NCBI GenBank assembly: GCA_015709575.1
Contig: CP054190.1
Coordinates: 1,426,001 to 1,490,000 of the forward strand
Direction of reading: 5' to 3'
From: Planctomycetia bacterium
Lineage (GTDB): Bacteria > Planctomycetota > Phycisphaerae > UBA1845 > Fen-1342
DNA length: 64,000 bases
Shown in pieces: positions 18,317 to 26,666 of the stretch. Position numbers and translations under genes: made by a program. Within the stretch, counting starts at the first letter, position 1; every line of letters starts with the position of its first letter. The notes under the pieces are model-generated. The model was not told the origin of the DNA and did no database searches. It saw only the letters and a program-made list of their open reading frames with translations.

Positions 18317-19807
18317 TTGACGGTCACGCGTGCTGTCCGCTTTTGGCGGCGGCGTCTACGTCACCCTGCATCTAGAGCGAGAACTCCTTTGCGAAGCCCA
18401 ATCATCCTCGGCCTGAGCCTAGCGGCTGCTGGCCTCTCCGGTTGCGTCAGCTACAGCCCGCGGCCATTGGACCCGCGCGCCGAGCTTGCGGCGCTAAATG
18501 GTCACACGATCCCTGACGCGGCCAGAGTCTCAATGCGCCCGTCAGAATCCGCGGACGGCTCCGATTTCTTTGACCCGACAGACGGCTTGAGCGACCGCGA
18601 ACTCATGGCCGTCGCTGTTGTGCTTAACCCCGATCTCCGGGCGGCGAGAGCCGGCATCGGCGAATCGGAAGCATTGCTGATCAAGGCGAAGACACTTCCG
18701 AATCCAGAGATCGGTGTCGGCTTCGGTCTCGGTATCGTCGGAACCAACGGGTTCAAACTCGACACTGACCTGCTCTTTGAACTGCTCAAACCCGGTGAGC
18801 GCTCGGCGCGGCAAGCCGTCGCGGCGTCGCGGATTGAACTCTCGCGAGCGGACGTTCTCGCGAAGGAATATTCGCTCGCCGCCGATGTCCGGCGCCTGGC
18901 CTTCGATGTCCTGGTCGCTGAACGGGCGGTCGTCGTCTTGGAGTCGGAAGTTGCGCTGCGGCAGCAAGCGTCGGATCTGCTTCGGCAGAGACGCGGCGTT
19001 GGTGAGGCCAATGACCTTGATGTGGCGGCTGTCGATCTGGAGTTGGTTGAAGTCCAGCGTGACCGGAGGCTTGGGCTGGCCGAACTCGAGCAAGCGAGGA
19101 TCGCTCTCAACAGGGCCATGGGACTTCCCCCCCACACCACGGTCAGGCTTGAAGCGTCCGGAAAACCGCTTGAGATTCCGCTGGTTGAACTCCCTAATGA
19201 CGACGCCCTCGGTGAGCGGCTGTTGACAAGCCGGCTTGACCTCAAGGCGCAGGAAGCGCAATACAGGGTCGCGGAGAAGGAGTTGAGGCTAGCGGTGGCC
19301 CGGCAGTTCGCGAAGCTCAAAGCGGGCCCTCTCTACAGCCATGACGGTACAAGCGAGAACTTCGCTGGGGTGAACGCGTCGATCGAAATACCGATCTTCG
19401 ACCGCAATCAGGGAGAGATCGCTGAACGAACGGCGGCCCGCGATCGTGTGCGAGCAGAGTACGTTGCAGAACTTCATGGTTTGCGGTCAGAGGCTGCCTT
19501 GGCGCTGGCGCGAGTTCGCGCGTCTAAGGCGGAGATTGATGTTCAGGATCGCGAGGTCATTCCGCTTCTGGAGCGGAATCAGATGCTCTTTCACTCGGCG
19601 TTCGAGGCTCGGGAGTTGAACGTTCTCGACTGGGTGACCGCTCAGCAACGGTCGTTGCGGACACGCCGAGCGTACCTCGACACTCTCACCGCCTACCGGC
19701 GTGCGCTCCTTGACCTTGAAGCGCTCAGTGGCTTTCAGGTCTGGCGGCTCATTGAAAAGGACCCAGATTCACAGTCCACAACTCCGCACAAAGAGAGCAA
19801 CCCATGA
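18317..19807 (+). CDS. TolC-family outer membrane efflux lipoprotein of the second RND system
   Basis: The 496-aa protein starts at TTG 18317; another TTG at ~18393 would begin directly at the signal peptide (SPIILGLSLAAAGLSGC, lipobox LSGC). Two OEP repeats follow (LMAVAVVLNPDLRAARAGIG and, in the second half, LDLKAQEAQYRVAEKELRLA). It is the channel partner of the adaptor and pump encoded next; its stop overlaps the next ATG by 4 bp, showing translational coupling. It is clearly diverged from the cusC at 7757. Confidence 0.92.
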   Translation: MTVTRAVRFWRRRLRHPASRARTPLRSPIILGLSLAAAGLSGCVSYSPRPLDPRAELAALNGHTIPDAARVSMRPSESADGSDFFDPTDGLSDRELMAVAVVLNPDLRAARAGIGESEALLIKAKTLPNPEIGVGFGLGIVGTNGFKLDTDLLFELLKPGERSARQAVAASRIELSRADVLAKEYSLAADVRRLAFDVLVAERAVVVLESEVALRQQASDLLRQRRGVGEANDLDVAAVDLELVEVQRDRRLGLAELEQARIALNRAMGLPPHTTVRLEASGKPLEIPLVELPNDDALGERLLTSRLDLKAQEAQYRVAEKELRLAVARQFAKLKAGPLYSHDGTSENFAGVNASIEIPIFDRNQGEIAERTAARDRVRAEYVAELHGLRSEAALALARVRASKAEIDVQDREVIPLLERNQMLFHSAFEARELNVLDWVTAQQRSLRTRRAYLDTLTAYRRALLDLEALSGFQVWRLIEKDPDSQSTTPHKESNP

Positions 19808-21228
19808 AACAAGTAGTAACCCTGATTGCGCGATTCCTGCTGCGTGGTCTCCCGACTGTTCTCACTCTTGTTCTTCTCGTCGTGGTCGCTGTGGTTGGCC
19901 ACCGGCTTCACTGGAAGATGCCGTCGGCGGCGTCGCTTGTCTCCAGTGAAAAGCCCGCTCGTGCAGATTGGTGCATGGAGCATGGTGTACCCGAATCGCA
20001 GTGCTTGATCTGCCGTGGGAAAGCGGCGGTACCGGATGGCGAAGGAAGTTCTCCGATACTCCAAGAGGGTGCTACAGGCGGGACGCCTGAGAAGCCACGC
20101 CCGGTGCAGTTCGCTACGCCTGAGTCCGTGAGCAAGGCAGGCATCGTGACGACAAAGGCAGAGACCCGCCCGATCGCGTCCGTCGTTACGGCCAACGCGG
20201 AGGTGGGCTACGACATGACCCGATACGCACAAGTCGGCTCGCGTGCGGCCGGCAGCGTCACAATGGTGCGTGTCCGCGCGGGTGACCGGGTGAAAGCCGG
20301 TGATCTGCTGGCCTTGATCGATTCGGTAGCGGTCGGGACCGCCAAGTCCGAGTACCTCCAAGCGGCGACACAAGTGTCGGCACGCGGGGTAGCGGTAGAG
20401 CGACTTCGCACGTCCACGACGGCGGGTTTCCGCAACCAAGCAGACCTAGTTACTGCGGAGGCGGAGCTGAAAGATGCCGAGATTCGCCTCTTCAACACGC
20501 AGCAGAACCTCATCACCCTTGGGTTCACGCTTCCGCCGCTCGCCGCTGGCGCCATCCCTTCGGCGACGGACCTTCGACTGCTCGGCCTTCCCTCCGCTAT
20601 CACCGCAGACTTGGACGCCAACCGCACCACGGCAAACCTGCTCCCGATGGTGTCGCCGCTGGACGGCGTCGTGATCTCACGCGGCATCGTTCCGGGTGAG
20701 CTTGTCGAATCGGGCAAGGCACTGTTCGTCGTTGCCGACACGTCACGGATGTGGGTGACGGCCTCACTCGCGCCCGCGGACGCAAGGCGAGTTGCGGTCG
20801 GGCAGGAACTGACGTTCACGCCGGATGGCGTGGCGGACGAGTTGGTGAGCGGTCGTGTGGTTTGGATGAGCACAGAGGTGGACGAAAAGACCCGAACCGT
20901 CCAGGTGCGTGCCGAGATTCCAAACGCGGACGGCCGCGTTCTGGCTCACACCTTTGGGGGTGCCCGCATTGCGGTTGCGCGAGCGGAAGCCGCCGTCGTC
21001 GTGCCGGCCGAGGCGGTCCAATGGGATGGCACAGCAAACGTGGTCTTCGTGCGCGTGAACAGCACGGTCTTCGCCGCGAGAACGGTATCCATCGGCGCTC
21101 AAGAAGATGGTCGCGTCGAGATTCGCTCGGGCCTGCGTTCCGGCGAGCAGGTCGCCACCGCGGGCAGCTATGTCCTGGTCGCGCAACTCAACCATGAAAA
21201 GCTCGGGGCCGGCTGCACCGACGACTAA
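19804..21228 (+). CDS. RND periplasmic adaptor with an N-terminal DWC metal motif
   Basis: The 474-aa membrane-fusion protein has one N-terminal TM segment (VLTLVLLVVVAVVGH). A short motif follows, DWCMEHGVPESQCLIC (residues ~56-71), which probably binds a metal ion. The HlyD/CusB core comes next (YAQVGSRAAGSVTMVRVRAG, the hairpin at ~180-270, then SPLDGVVISRGIVPGELV). The same motif occurs twice in the lipoprotein gene at 24431, suggesting metal handover between the two. It is coupled to the channel gene (ATGA) and lies 12 bp before the pump gene. Confidence 0.93.
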   Translation: MKQVVTLIARFLLRGLPTVLTLVLLVVVAVVGHRLHWKMPSAASLVSSEKPARADWCMEHGVPESQCLICRGKAAVPDGEGSSPILQEGATGGTPEKPRPVQFATPESVSKAGIVTTKAETRPIASVVTANAEVGYDMTRYAQVGSRAAGSVTMVRVRAGDRVKAGDLLALIDSVAVGTAKSEYLQAATQVSARGVAVERLRTSTTAGFRNQADLVTAEAELKDAEIRLFNTQQNLITLGFTLPPLAAGAIPSATDLRLLGLPSAITADLDANRTTANLLPMVSPLDGVVISRGIVPGELVESGKALFVVADTSRMWVTASLAPADARRVAVGQELTFTPDGVADELVSGRVVWMSTEVDEKTRTVQVRAEIPNADGRVLAHTFGGARIAVARAEAAVVVPAEAVQWDGTANVVFVRVNSTVFAARTVSIGAQEDGRVEIRSGLRSGEQVATAGSYVLVAQLNHEKLGAGCTDD

Positions 21229-21240
21229 GCGAGACACACC

Positions 21241-24200
21241 ATGCTCAATCAGATCATCACCTGGTCGCTCAAGAACCGCTTCCTCGTCATCGTGGTGTCG
21301 CTGTTGTTCGCCGGCCTCGGAGTGCTAGCGCTCCGGCAACTCGATATCGACGCCTTCCCCGACACGACGCCGGCGCAGGTGCAAATCAACACCATTGCTC
21401 CCTCGCTGTCGCCTGAAGAGGTCGAACGGCAGATCACGTTCCCGGTTGAGCAATCGCTCTCAGGCATCCCTCGGCTGGAGAACCTCCGCTCGGTCTCGAA
21501 GTTCGGCTTCTCGCAGGTGGTCGTCACGTTTGCCGACGGCACCGACATCTACTTCGCGCGTCAGCTCGTCGCCGAACGGCTCGCGACGGTTGAACTGCCG
21601 GAAGGGCTGTCGCGGCCGCAGATGGGGCCTATCGCCACGGGCCTGGGAGAGGTGTTTCACTACGTCGTACGGAGCGACCGGCATGATCTGACCGAACTGC
21701 GGACGCTGCACGACTGGTCGATCAAGCCAGCGCTCCGGGCCGTTCCCGGAGTGGCGGAAGTCAACAGTTGGGGCGGCTATGAAAAGGTCTACGAAGTCCA
21801 GGTCGATCCCGACCGCCTCGTCAAACACGCGTTGTCGTTTGACGAAGTGACGGGCGCACTCCGAGCCAACAACGCCAACGTGGGCGGCGGCAATATGGCA
21901 CGGGGCGGGGGAACGCTGCTGGTACACGGTCTCGGCCGGGTCTCGGGAATCGAGCAGATAACCAACATCCCGATCACGGCGCGTGACGGCGTCCCGATCC
22001 GGGTCAAAGACGTTGCTGAGGTGAAACTCGGGCACGAGATTCGCCGCGGTGCCGTCACCGCGGACGGCAAGGGCGAGGCGGTCCTTGGCCTCGGCTTTAT
22101 GCTGATGGGCCAGAACAGTCACGAAGTGACTTCGCGGCTCAAGACCAAGCTCGAGGAACTGCAACCGTCGCTTCCGGTCGGCGTCACGGTCGAAACGGTC
22201 TATGACCGAACCGAGCTTGTGGACGAAGTGATCGGCACGGTGAAAGCCAATCTGTTCGAGGGCGGCCTGTTCGTGATCGCCGTTCTGTTCGTGTTTCTCG
22301 GGAACCTTCGCGCGGGGCTTATCGTCGCCGCCGCGATCCCTCTCTCGATGCTCTTCGCCTTTGACGCGATGCTGCGGTTCGGTATTGCCGGCAGTCTGCT
22401 GAGTCTTGGCGCTATCGACTTCGGCCTGGTTGTCGATAGCTCGGTCATCATGATTGAGAACTGCGTACGCCAACTCTCACACAACACGGCGGGACGGAAT
22501 CGCATTGACGTGATCCGAGATGCGGCCATCGAGGTGCGGAAGCCGACGATGTTCGGCGAGCTCATCATTATCATCGTCTTTCTGCCGATCCTGACACTTG
22601 AAGGCATTGAGGGGAAGATGTTCCGCCCGATGGCGTTGACCTTCATTTTCGCGCTCGTCGGCTCGCTTGTCCTCTCGCTCACGCTCATGCCCGTCCTCGC
22701 AAGTCTCCTCCTCCCCAAGCGGGTCAAGGAGACAGAGCCGCTTGTCGTCCGGATCGCCCAGCGCCTTTACGGCCCCGCACTCCGGGGGGCGATGCGAGCG
22801 CGAGCCGCGGTCGTCATCGCGGCTGTCACGCTCCTGCTGCTCACGTTGATCATCGCCCGGGGGCTCGGCTCAGAGTTCGTCCCGAAGCTCACGGAGGGTT
22901 CGATCATCGCGAACGTCGTACGGTTAGCCGGTACGGATCTTGACGAGTCCGTGCGGTACAACACGCTCATGGAGCGGGCCATACTCAAGGCCTTTCCCGA
23001 CGAGGTGAAGCACGTCTGGAGCCGCATCGGATCGGCCGAAGTCGCCACAGACCCGATGGGTACCGAATTGACCGACGTATTCATCATGCTTCATCCCCGA
23101 GACCGCTGGACCAAGGCATCGACGCAAGGCGAGCTCGTTGAGGCCATGAACAGGGAACTCCGGGATCTTCCGGGTCAGCGAATCGCGTTCACCCAACCTA
23201 TTGAAATGCGGATGAACGAGATGGGCTCTGGTGTGAGGGCGGATGTGGCGATCAAGCTGTTCGGTGACGACTTGGCGGTCCTCACTCAGAAAGGCACCGA
23301 GATCGCTGACTTGGTCACCGGTCTGGACGGAGCAGAGGACGTGAGCACGGAGCAGTTGACCGGGCAACCGGTGCTCCAGGTACAGATAGATCAGCAGGCG
23401 ATTGCCCGGTACGGCATTCCGGCGCGGGCCGTATTGGATCTGGTCGAATCGATCGGCGGCATGGAGTTGGGAGAAGTGACCGAAGGGCAACTTCGCTTTC
23501 CGCTCACGGTTCGCCTACCGGAGCGGTTACGCCGCGATCCTGCGGCCGTCGGCGCGATCTTGCTGCCCACGCCGCACGGTGAACGCATCCCGCTCGCCCG
23601 GCTTGCCACAATCCGGGAAGTTGAAGGCCCCTCCACGATCACACGCGAATGGGGACAAAGACGAACCACCGTTCAGACCAACATCCGCGGCCGTGACGTG
23701 GCTTCGTTCGTCGATGAAGCCAAGCGGATGATTGCCCAGGACATTCGACTACCAGAGGGACGATACCGACTGGAGTGGGGCGGGCAGTTTGAGAATCTGG
23801 AACGCGCCCGCACGCGACTGCTGGTAGTCGTGCCGGTCGCTCTCCTGCTCATCTTCCTTCTCCTGTACCTGTCCTTCGGGTCCGTGCGGCTGGCGATCCT
23901 GGTCTTCACTGCGGTCCCGCTCGCGATGACCGGCGGCGTAGCCGCGCTTTGGTTGCGGGGCATGCCGTTCTCGATCTCCGCAGCGGTGGGATTCATCGCG
24001 CTCTCCGGCGTCGCGGTGCTGAATGGGCTCGTAATGGTGACATTCATCAGGCAGCTTCGGCAGCAAGGCGTGGCGGTTGATGAAGCGGTCATCTCCGGCA
24101 GCTTGGTTCGCCTCCGCCCGGTGTTGATGACCGCCTTGGTTGCGGCCTTCGGGTTCATTCCGATGGCGATTGCCACGGGCATGGGTGCCGAGGTGCAGCG

Positions 24201-24420
24201 GCCCCTGGCCACGGTGGTCATCGGGGGCGTGGTCAGCAGCACATTCCTGACGCTGTTCGTGCTCCCGGTGCTTTACCGATGGTTTGAGCCCCGCGTCGTC
24301 CCGGAAGCGTCGCTAGAGAACTCGGACTCACACCGTTCGCTCGTCCATAGCTCAGACTCTCCGCTAAACGGCTCGGCCACAGAGGGTGGTCCTGCCGTTC
24401 CTGTTCCCTCAACCCTGTAA
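21241..24420 (+). CDS. CzcA-type heavy-metal efflux RND pump
   Basis: The 1059-aa proton-driven inner-membrane transporter has the N-terminal motif DIDAFPDTTPAQVQ. The TM4 motif DFGLVVDSSVIMIEN gives Asp393, Asp399 and Glu406, with the same +6 and +13 spacing as Cupriavidus CzcA Asp402, Asp408 and Glu415, residues needed for divalent-cation transport. It is therefore predicted to export Zn, Co, Cd or Ni rather than copper, unlike the pump at 11945. The substrate is inferred from these residues only. It is third in a channel-adaptor-pump operon. Confidence 0.94.
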   Translation: MLNQIITWSLKNRFLVIVVSLLFAGLGVLALRQLDIDAFPDTTPAQVQINTIAPSLSPEEVERQITFPVEQSLSGIPRLENLRSVSKFGFSQVVVTFADGTDIYFARQLVAERLATVELPEGLSRPQMGPIATGLGEVFHYVVRSDRHDLTELRTLHDWSIKPALRAVPGVAEVNSWGGYEKVYEVQVDPDRLVKHALSFDEVTGALRANNANVGGGNMARGGGTLLVHGLGRVSGIEQITNIPITARDGVPIRVKDVAEVKLGHEIRRGAVTADGKGEAVLGLGFMLMGQNSHEVTSRLKTKLEELQPSLPVGVTVETVYDRTELVDEVIGTVKANLFEGGLFVIAVLFVFLGNLRAGLIVAAAIPLSMLFAFDAMLRFGIAGSLLSLGAIDFGLVVDSSVIMIENCVRQLSHNTAGRNRIDVIRDAAIEVRKPTMFGELIIIIVFLPILTLEGIEGKMFRPMALTFIFALVGSLVLSLTLMPVLASLLLPKRVKETEPLVVRIAQRLYGPALRGAMRARAAVVIAAVTLLLLTLIIARGLGSEFVPKLTEGSIIANVVRLAGTDLDESVRYNTLMERAILKAFPDEVKHVWSRIGSAEVATDPMGTELTDVFIMLHPRDRWTKASTQGELVEAMNRELRDLPGQRIAFTQPIEMRMNEMGSGVRADVAIKLFGDDLAVLTQKGTEIADLVTGLDGAEDVSTEQLTGQPVLQVQIDQQAIARYGIPARAVLDLVESIGGMELGEVTEGQLRFPLTVRLPERLRRDPAAVGAILLPTPHGERIPLARLATIREVEGPSTITREWGQRRTTVQTNIRGRDVASFVDEAKRMIAQDIRLPEGRYRLEWGGQFENLERARTRLLVVVPVALLLIFLLLYLSFGSVRLAILVFTAVPLAMTGGVAALWLRGMPFSISAAVGFIALSGVAVLNGLVMVTFIRQLRQQGVAVDEAVISGSLVRLRPVLMTALVAAFGFIPMAIATGMGAEVQRPLATVVIGGVVSSTFLTLFVLPVLYRWFEPRVVPEASLENSDSHRSLVHSSDSPLNGSATEGGPAVPVPSTL

Positions 24421-24430
24421 GGAGCGTGTC

Positions 24431-24745
24431 TTGAAGTACACCCAATTCGCCTCACTGCTCGTCCTCCCCTGCCTTCTGGCCCTGTCGTCGTGCGACAAGA
24501 AGCAGCCTGCCGAGCAGAGCAAGGCGGGCACTCCTCAGCAGACGGCCGCGGCAGAGCCCGACTGGTGCGCCGAGCACGGCGTGCCGGAGTCCATCTGTAC
24601 CCGCTGCAACAAGAAACTGATTGCGGAATTCAAGAAAAAGGGCGATTGGTGCAAGGAGCACGATCTGCCCGAATCACAGTGCATCCTCTGCAATCCGGAA
24701 CTGAAGGAGAAGTTTGAGGCGATGAAACCCAAAGAGGGCAAGTGA
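24431..24745 (+). CDS. lipoprotein with two DWC-EH-PES-C-C repeats
   Basis: The start is TTG at 24431, ten bases after a GGAG site, giving 104 aa. An upstream ATG at 24386 lies inside the pump gene and would hide the signal peptide. The lipobox is LLALSSC. Two tandem motifs follow, DWCAEHGVPESICTRC and DWCKEHDLPESQCILC, each with Cys, His and two more Cys, matching the motif on the adaptor encoded at 19804. It probably shuttles metal to the pump. A short Lys-rich tail ends the protein. Confidence 0.85.
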   Translation: MKYTQFASLLVLPCLLALSSCDKKQPAEQSKAGTPQQTAAAEPDWCAEHGVPESICTRCNKKLIAEFKKKGDWCKEHDLPESQCILCNPELKEKFEAMKPKEGK

Positions 24746-24764
24746 TCACGGTGGCGGAGCGAGC

Positions 24765-25415
24765 ATGAGCATCGGCTGCAAAGACTGCCGGGAGACGGGC
24801 GACCTGACGCACGCCACCAAGGGCTATCGCCGCGCTCTGGTGTGGGTGGTCGTGCTCAACCTGGGCATGGGCGTCGTTGAACTTGCCGGCGGGCTATTCG
24901 GGATGTCTCAGGCCCTCAAGGCCGACGCCCTCGACTTCCTCGGCGACGGCGCGATCACTCTGCTGGGCCTGCTGTCCGTTTCGCACACGCCGCGATGGCG
25001 GGCCCGCACGGCCATGCTCCAGGGGGTGTTCCTCGTCATGCTGGCGCTGGGCGTCCTGGGTGCCGCCGTGTACCGAGCGTTCGAGCAGCGGCTGCCGGAA
25101 GCCGGGGTCATGACCACGCTTGGGCTCATCGGGTTCGTGGTGAACGTCGGGGCAGCGCTCCTGCTCGTCCCGCACCGCAACGGCGACGCGAATGTTCGGG
25201 CCGTCTGGCTCTTCAGCCGCAACGATGCGATCGGCAACCTCGCGGTCGTGCTCGCGTCCGGCCTCGTGTACTGGACGCGGAGTGCCTGGCCGGACCTCAT
25301 CACCGCGGCGGTGATCGCTGGACTGTTCCTGGTGTCTGCTCTCGAAATCCTCAGAGCCGCTCGTCGGGAGTTGCGGGATCTGAGAACTCAGGGCAATCCG
25401 CCGCCTGCCGTTTAA
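24765..25415 (+). CDS. cation transporter of the CDF-like family
   Basis: The 216-aa protein begins MSIGCKDCRE (CxxC) and has about six TM segments with no C-terminal cytosolic domain. In TM2 the usual HxxxD is DxxxD (KADALDFLGDG). In TM5 the equivalent is FSRNDAIGN, lacking His. A subgroup of short CDF relatives carries these same sequences, so the changes are family features rather than decay. Metal and direction are unknown. It lies 20 bp after the DWC lipoprotein gene and probably belongs to the second efflux operon. Confidence 0.85.
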   Translation: MSIGCKDCRETGDLTHATKGYRRALVWVVVLNLGMGVVELAGGLFGMSQALKADALDFLGDGAITLLGLLSVSHTPRWRARTAMLQGVFLVMLALGVLGAAVYRAFEQRLPEAGVMTTLGLIGFVVNVGAALLLVPHRNGDANVRAVWLFSRNDAIGNLAVVLASGLVYWTRSAWPDLITAAVIAGLFLVSALEILRAARRELRDLRTQGNPPPAV

Positions 25416-25419
25416 GAAC

Positions 25420-25482
25420 CTGCTCGTGGGGGTAGAGGGTGAGGTTTGAAGCGGGAGAGGGGGCGCGTCTTCCGCTTCATCA
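25420..25482 (+). repeat. dispersed repeat copy C (hairpin end only)
   Basis: This matches the last ~65 bp of copies A and B (CTGCTCGTGGGGGTAGAGG onward). The stem is AGCGGGAGA (25450-25458) pairing with TCTTCCGCT (25468-25476). The one changed base keeps a G-U pair if the plus strand is transcribed. It marks the border between the metal island and the restriction operon. Confidence 0.75.
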
Positions 25483-25565
25483 ACGCGGTGGCTTGGTGGA
25501 TCCCCGCTCCTATCCATGCGGGACAATCCTCGCACGTGTTCACGGCTTCATCCGCTGAGGCGCGT

Positions 25566-26657
25566 TCAAAAGACTCCGAACTCTCTCCCGCTCCGCATGC
25601 TAAATGCTGTGCCTGCCGCATGAGAGCGTGCCTTCCACTCGGCGACTTGATCGGTGGTACCCACGGTCAAACGGAATCGCCCTGGTCCTTCACGGGAAAA
25701 CAGTAGTGTCTTGTCGGCGTACGACGGAGGGCCTTCTTCGCCTGGAATGGGAAGATCAAGCTTGTCCATTGAGTTGTTGCCGAATCGCATATTGCGCGGA
25801 GCGGAATGAGCACCATAGAGAATGACGACAGTGCCGATGGGCGAGTTTCGCGCGAGTTCTTGATCGCCGAAGCCGAAAAAAACACGGGCTCCACGCTGTA
25901 AATCGATTTGGTTGCCTTCTTGCTCGGTCCCTCGATTCGCCACGACATACTCGATGTCGATCCACATGTGGCTCGCCGCGGCCAGGGCTGCCGATTGAAC
26001 GGGCTGAATGACGGGAGCATCTTGCAAGATGAGTTCCGCTCGCTCATCCTCGAAAACTTCGGGCAGAACGGGTGCCGCCGGCCGAATTGCCTGGTAGCGG
26101 TCGATGAAGGCTGCGTCGATGACGGGAGCCCAAGCGGCAACTTCCTCGAGGTGCGAAAGGCCGGTCATCACCGTGGCAGGCAAAGGAGCATCCGCGGCTG
26201 CCCTGACGGAAATCGCGTGCTCATGCCCGAAGCACAGGCCATTGCACGTCAGGTTCGCTGAGCTGACCATCATTGCCGAAGGAACTAGGGCCGGGCCGTT
26301 CCGCTCCAGCAACACTGTCTTCGGATGAAAACGATGGACCGGCCGCAGTTCAGCCGCCAGGAGTTCTTCGCCATAGGGCACTCGAAGCTCTGAATGTGGA
26401 AGTGCAAGCAAAAAGCGAAGCGCGTTAGGCTCAGTGATCCCGCCATCAATGGAAATCACCCATCGCTTTGCGGCGTTCTGCCAACTCGGCGACTGTCCTA
26501 CGGCATCGGCCAGCAGGCGTGCGCCTTTGACAGAGGCAAAGGCAAACAATGCAGTAAACCGGTCGTACGCCGCTCCTCCGGATAGCTCGCGATGGGCATT
26601 GAGTATCGCAGCCCCACCCCCCGGACGCTGTACCGTGTATGTGAGAGTGATTGGCAT
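25566..26657 (-). CDS. phospholipase D-like protein of the defence operon
   Basis: The 363-aa protein has one PLD-type half-site: His111-Pro-Lys113 in RFHPKTVLLERN, followed by SSANLTCNG (132-140), the HxK...S-x-N pattern of the nuclease-like PLD superfamily. A second HKD copy is not seen, so it may act as a dimer. PLD-family proteins serve as nucleases in several restriction systems (BfiI, DISARM DrmC). It ends the five-gene minus-strand operon, 9 bp after the MmeI-like gene. Nuclease function is inferred from motif and context. Confidence 0.75.
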   Translation of the reverse strand: MPITLTYTVQRPGGGAAILNAHRELSGGAAYDRFTALFAFASVKGARLLADAVGQSPSWQNAAKRWVISIDGGITEPNALRFLLALPHSELRVPYGEELLAAELRPVHRFHPKTVLLERNGPALVPSAMMVSSANLTCNGLCFGHEHAISVRAAADAPLPATVMTGLSHLEEVAAWAPVIDAAFIDRYQAIRPAAPVLPEVFEDERAELILQDAPVIQPVQSAALAAASHMWIDIEYVVANRGTEQEGNQIDLQRGARVFFGFGDQELARNSPIGTVVILYGAHSAPRNMRFGNNSMDKLDLPIPGEEGPPSYADKTLLFSREGPGRFRLTVGTTDQVAEWKARSHAAGTAFSMRSGREFGVF

Positions 26658-26666
26658 GCGGGTCCT

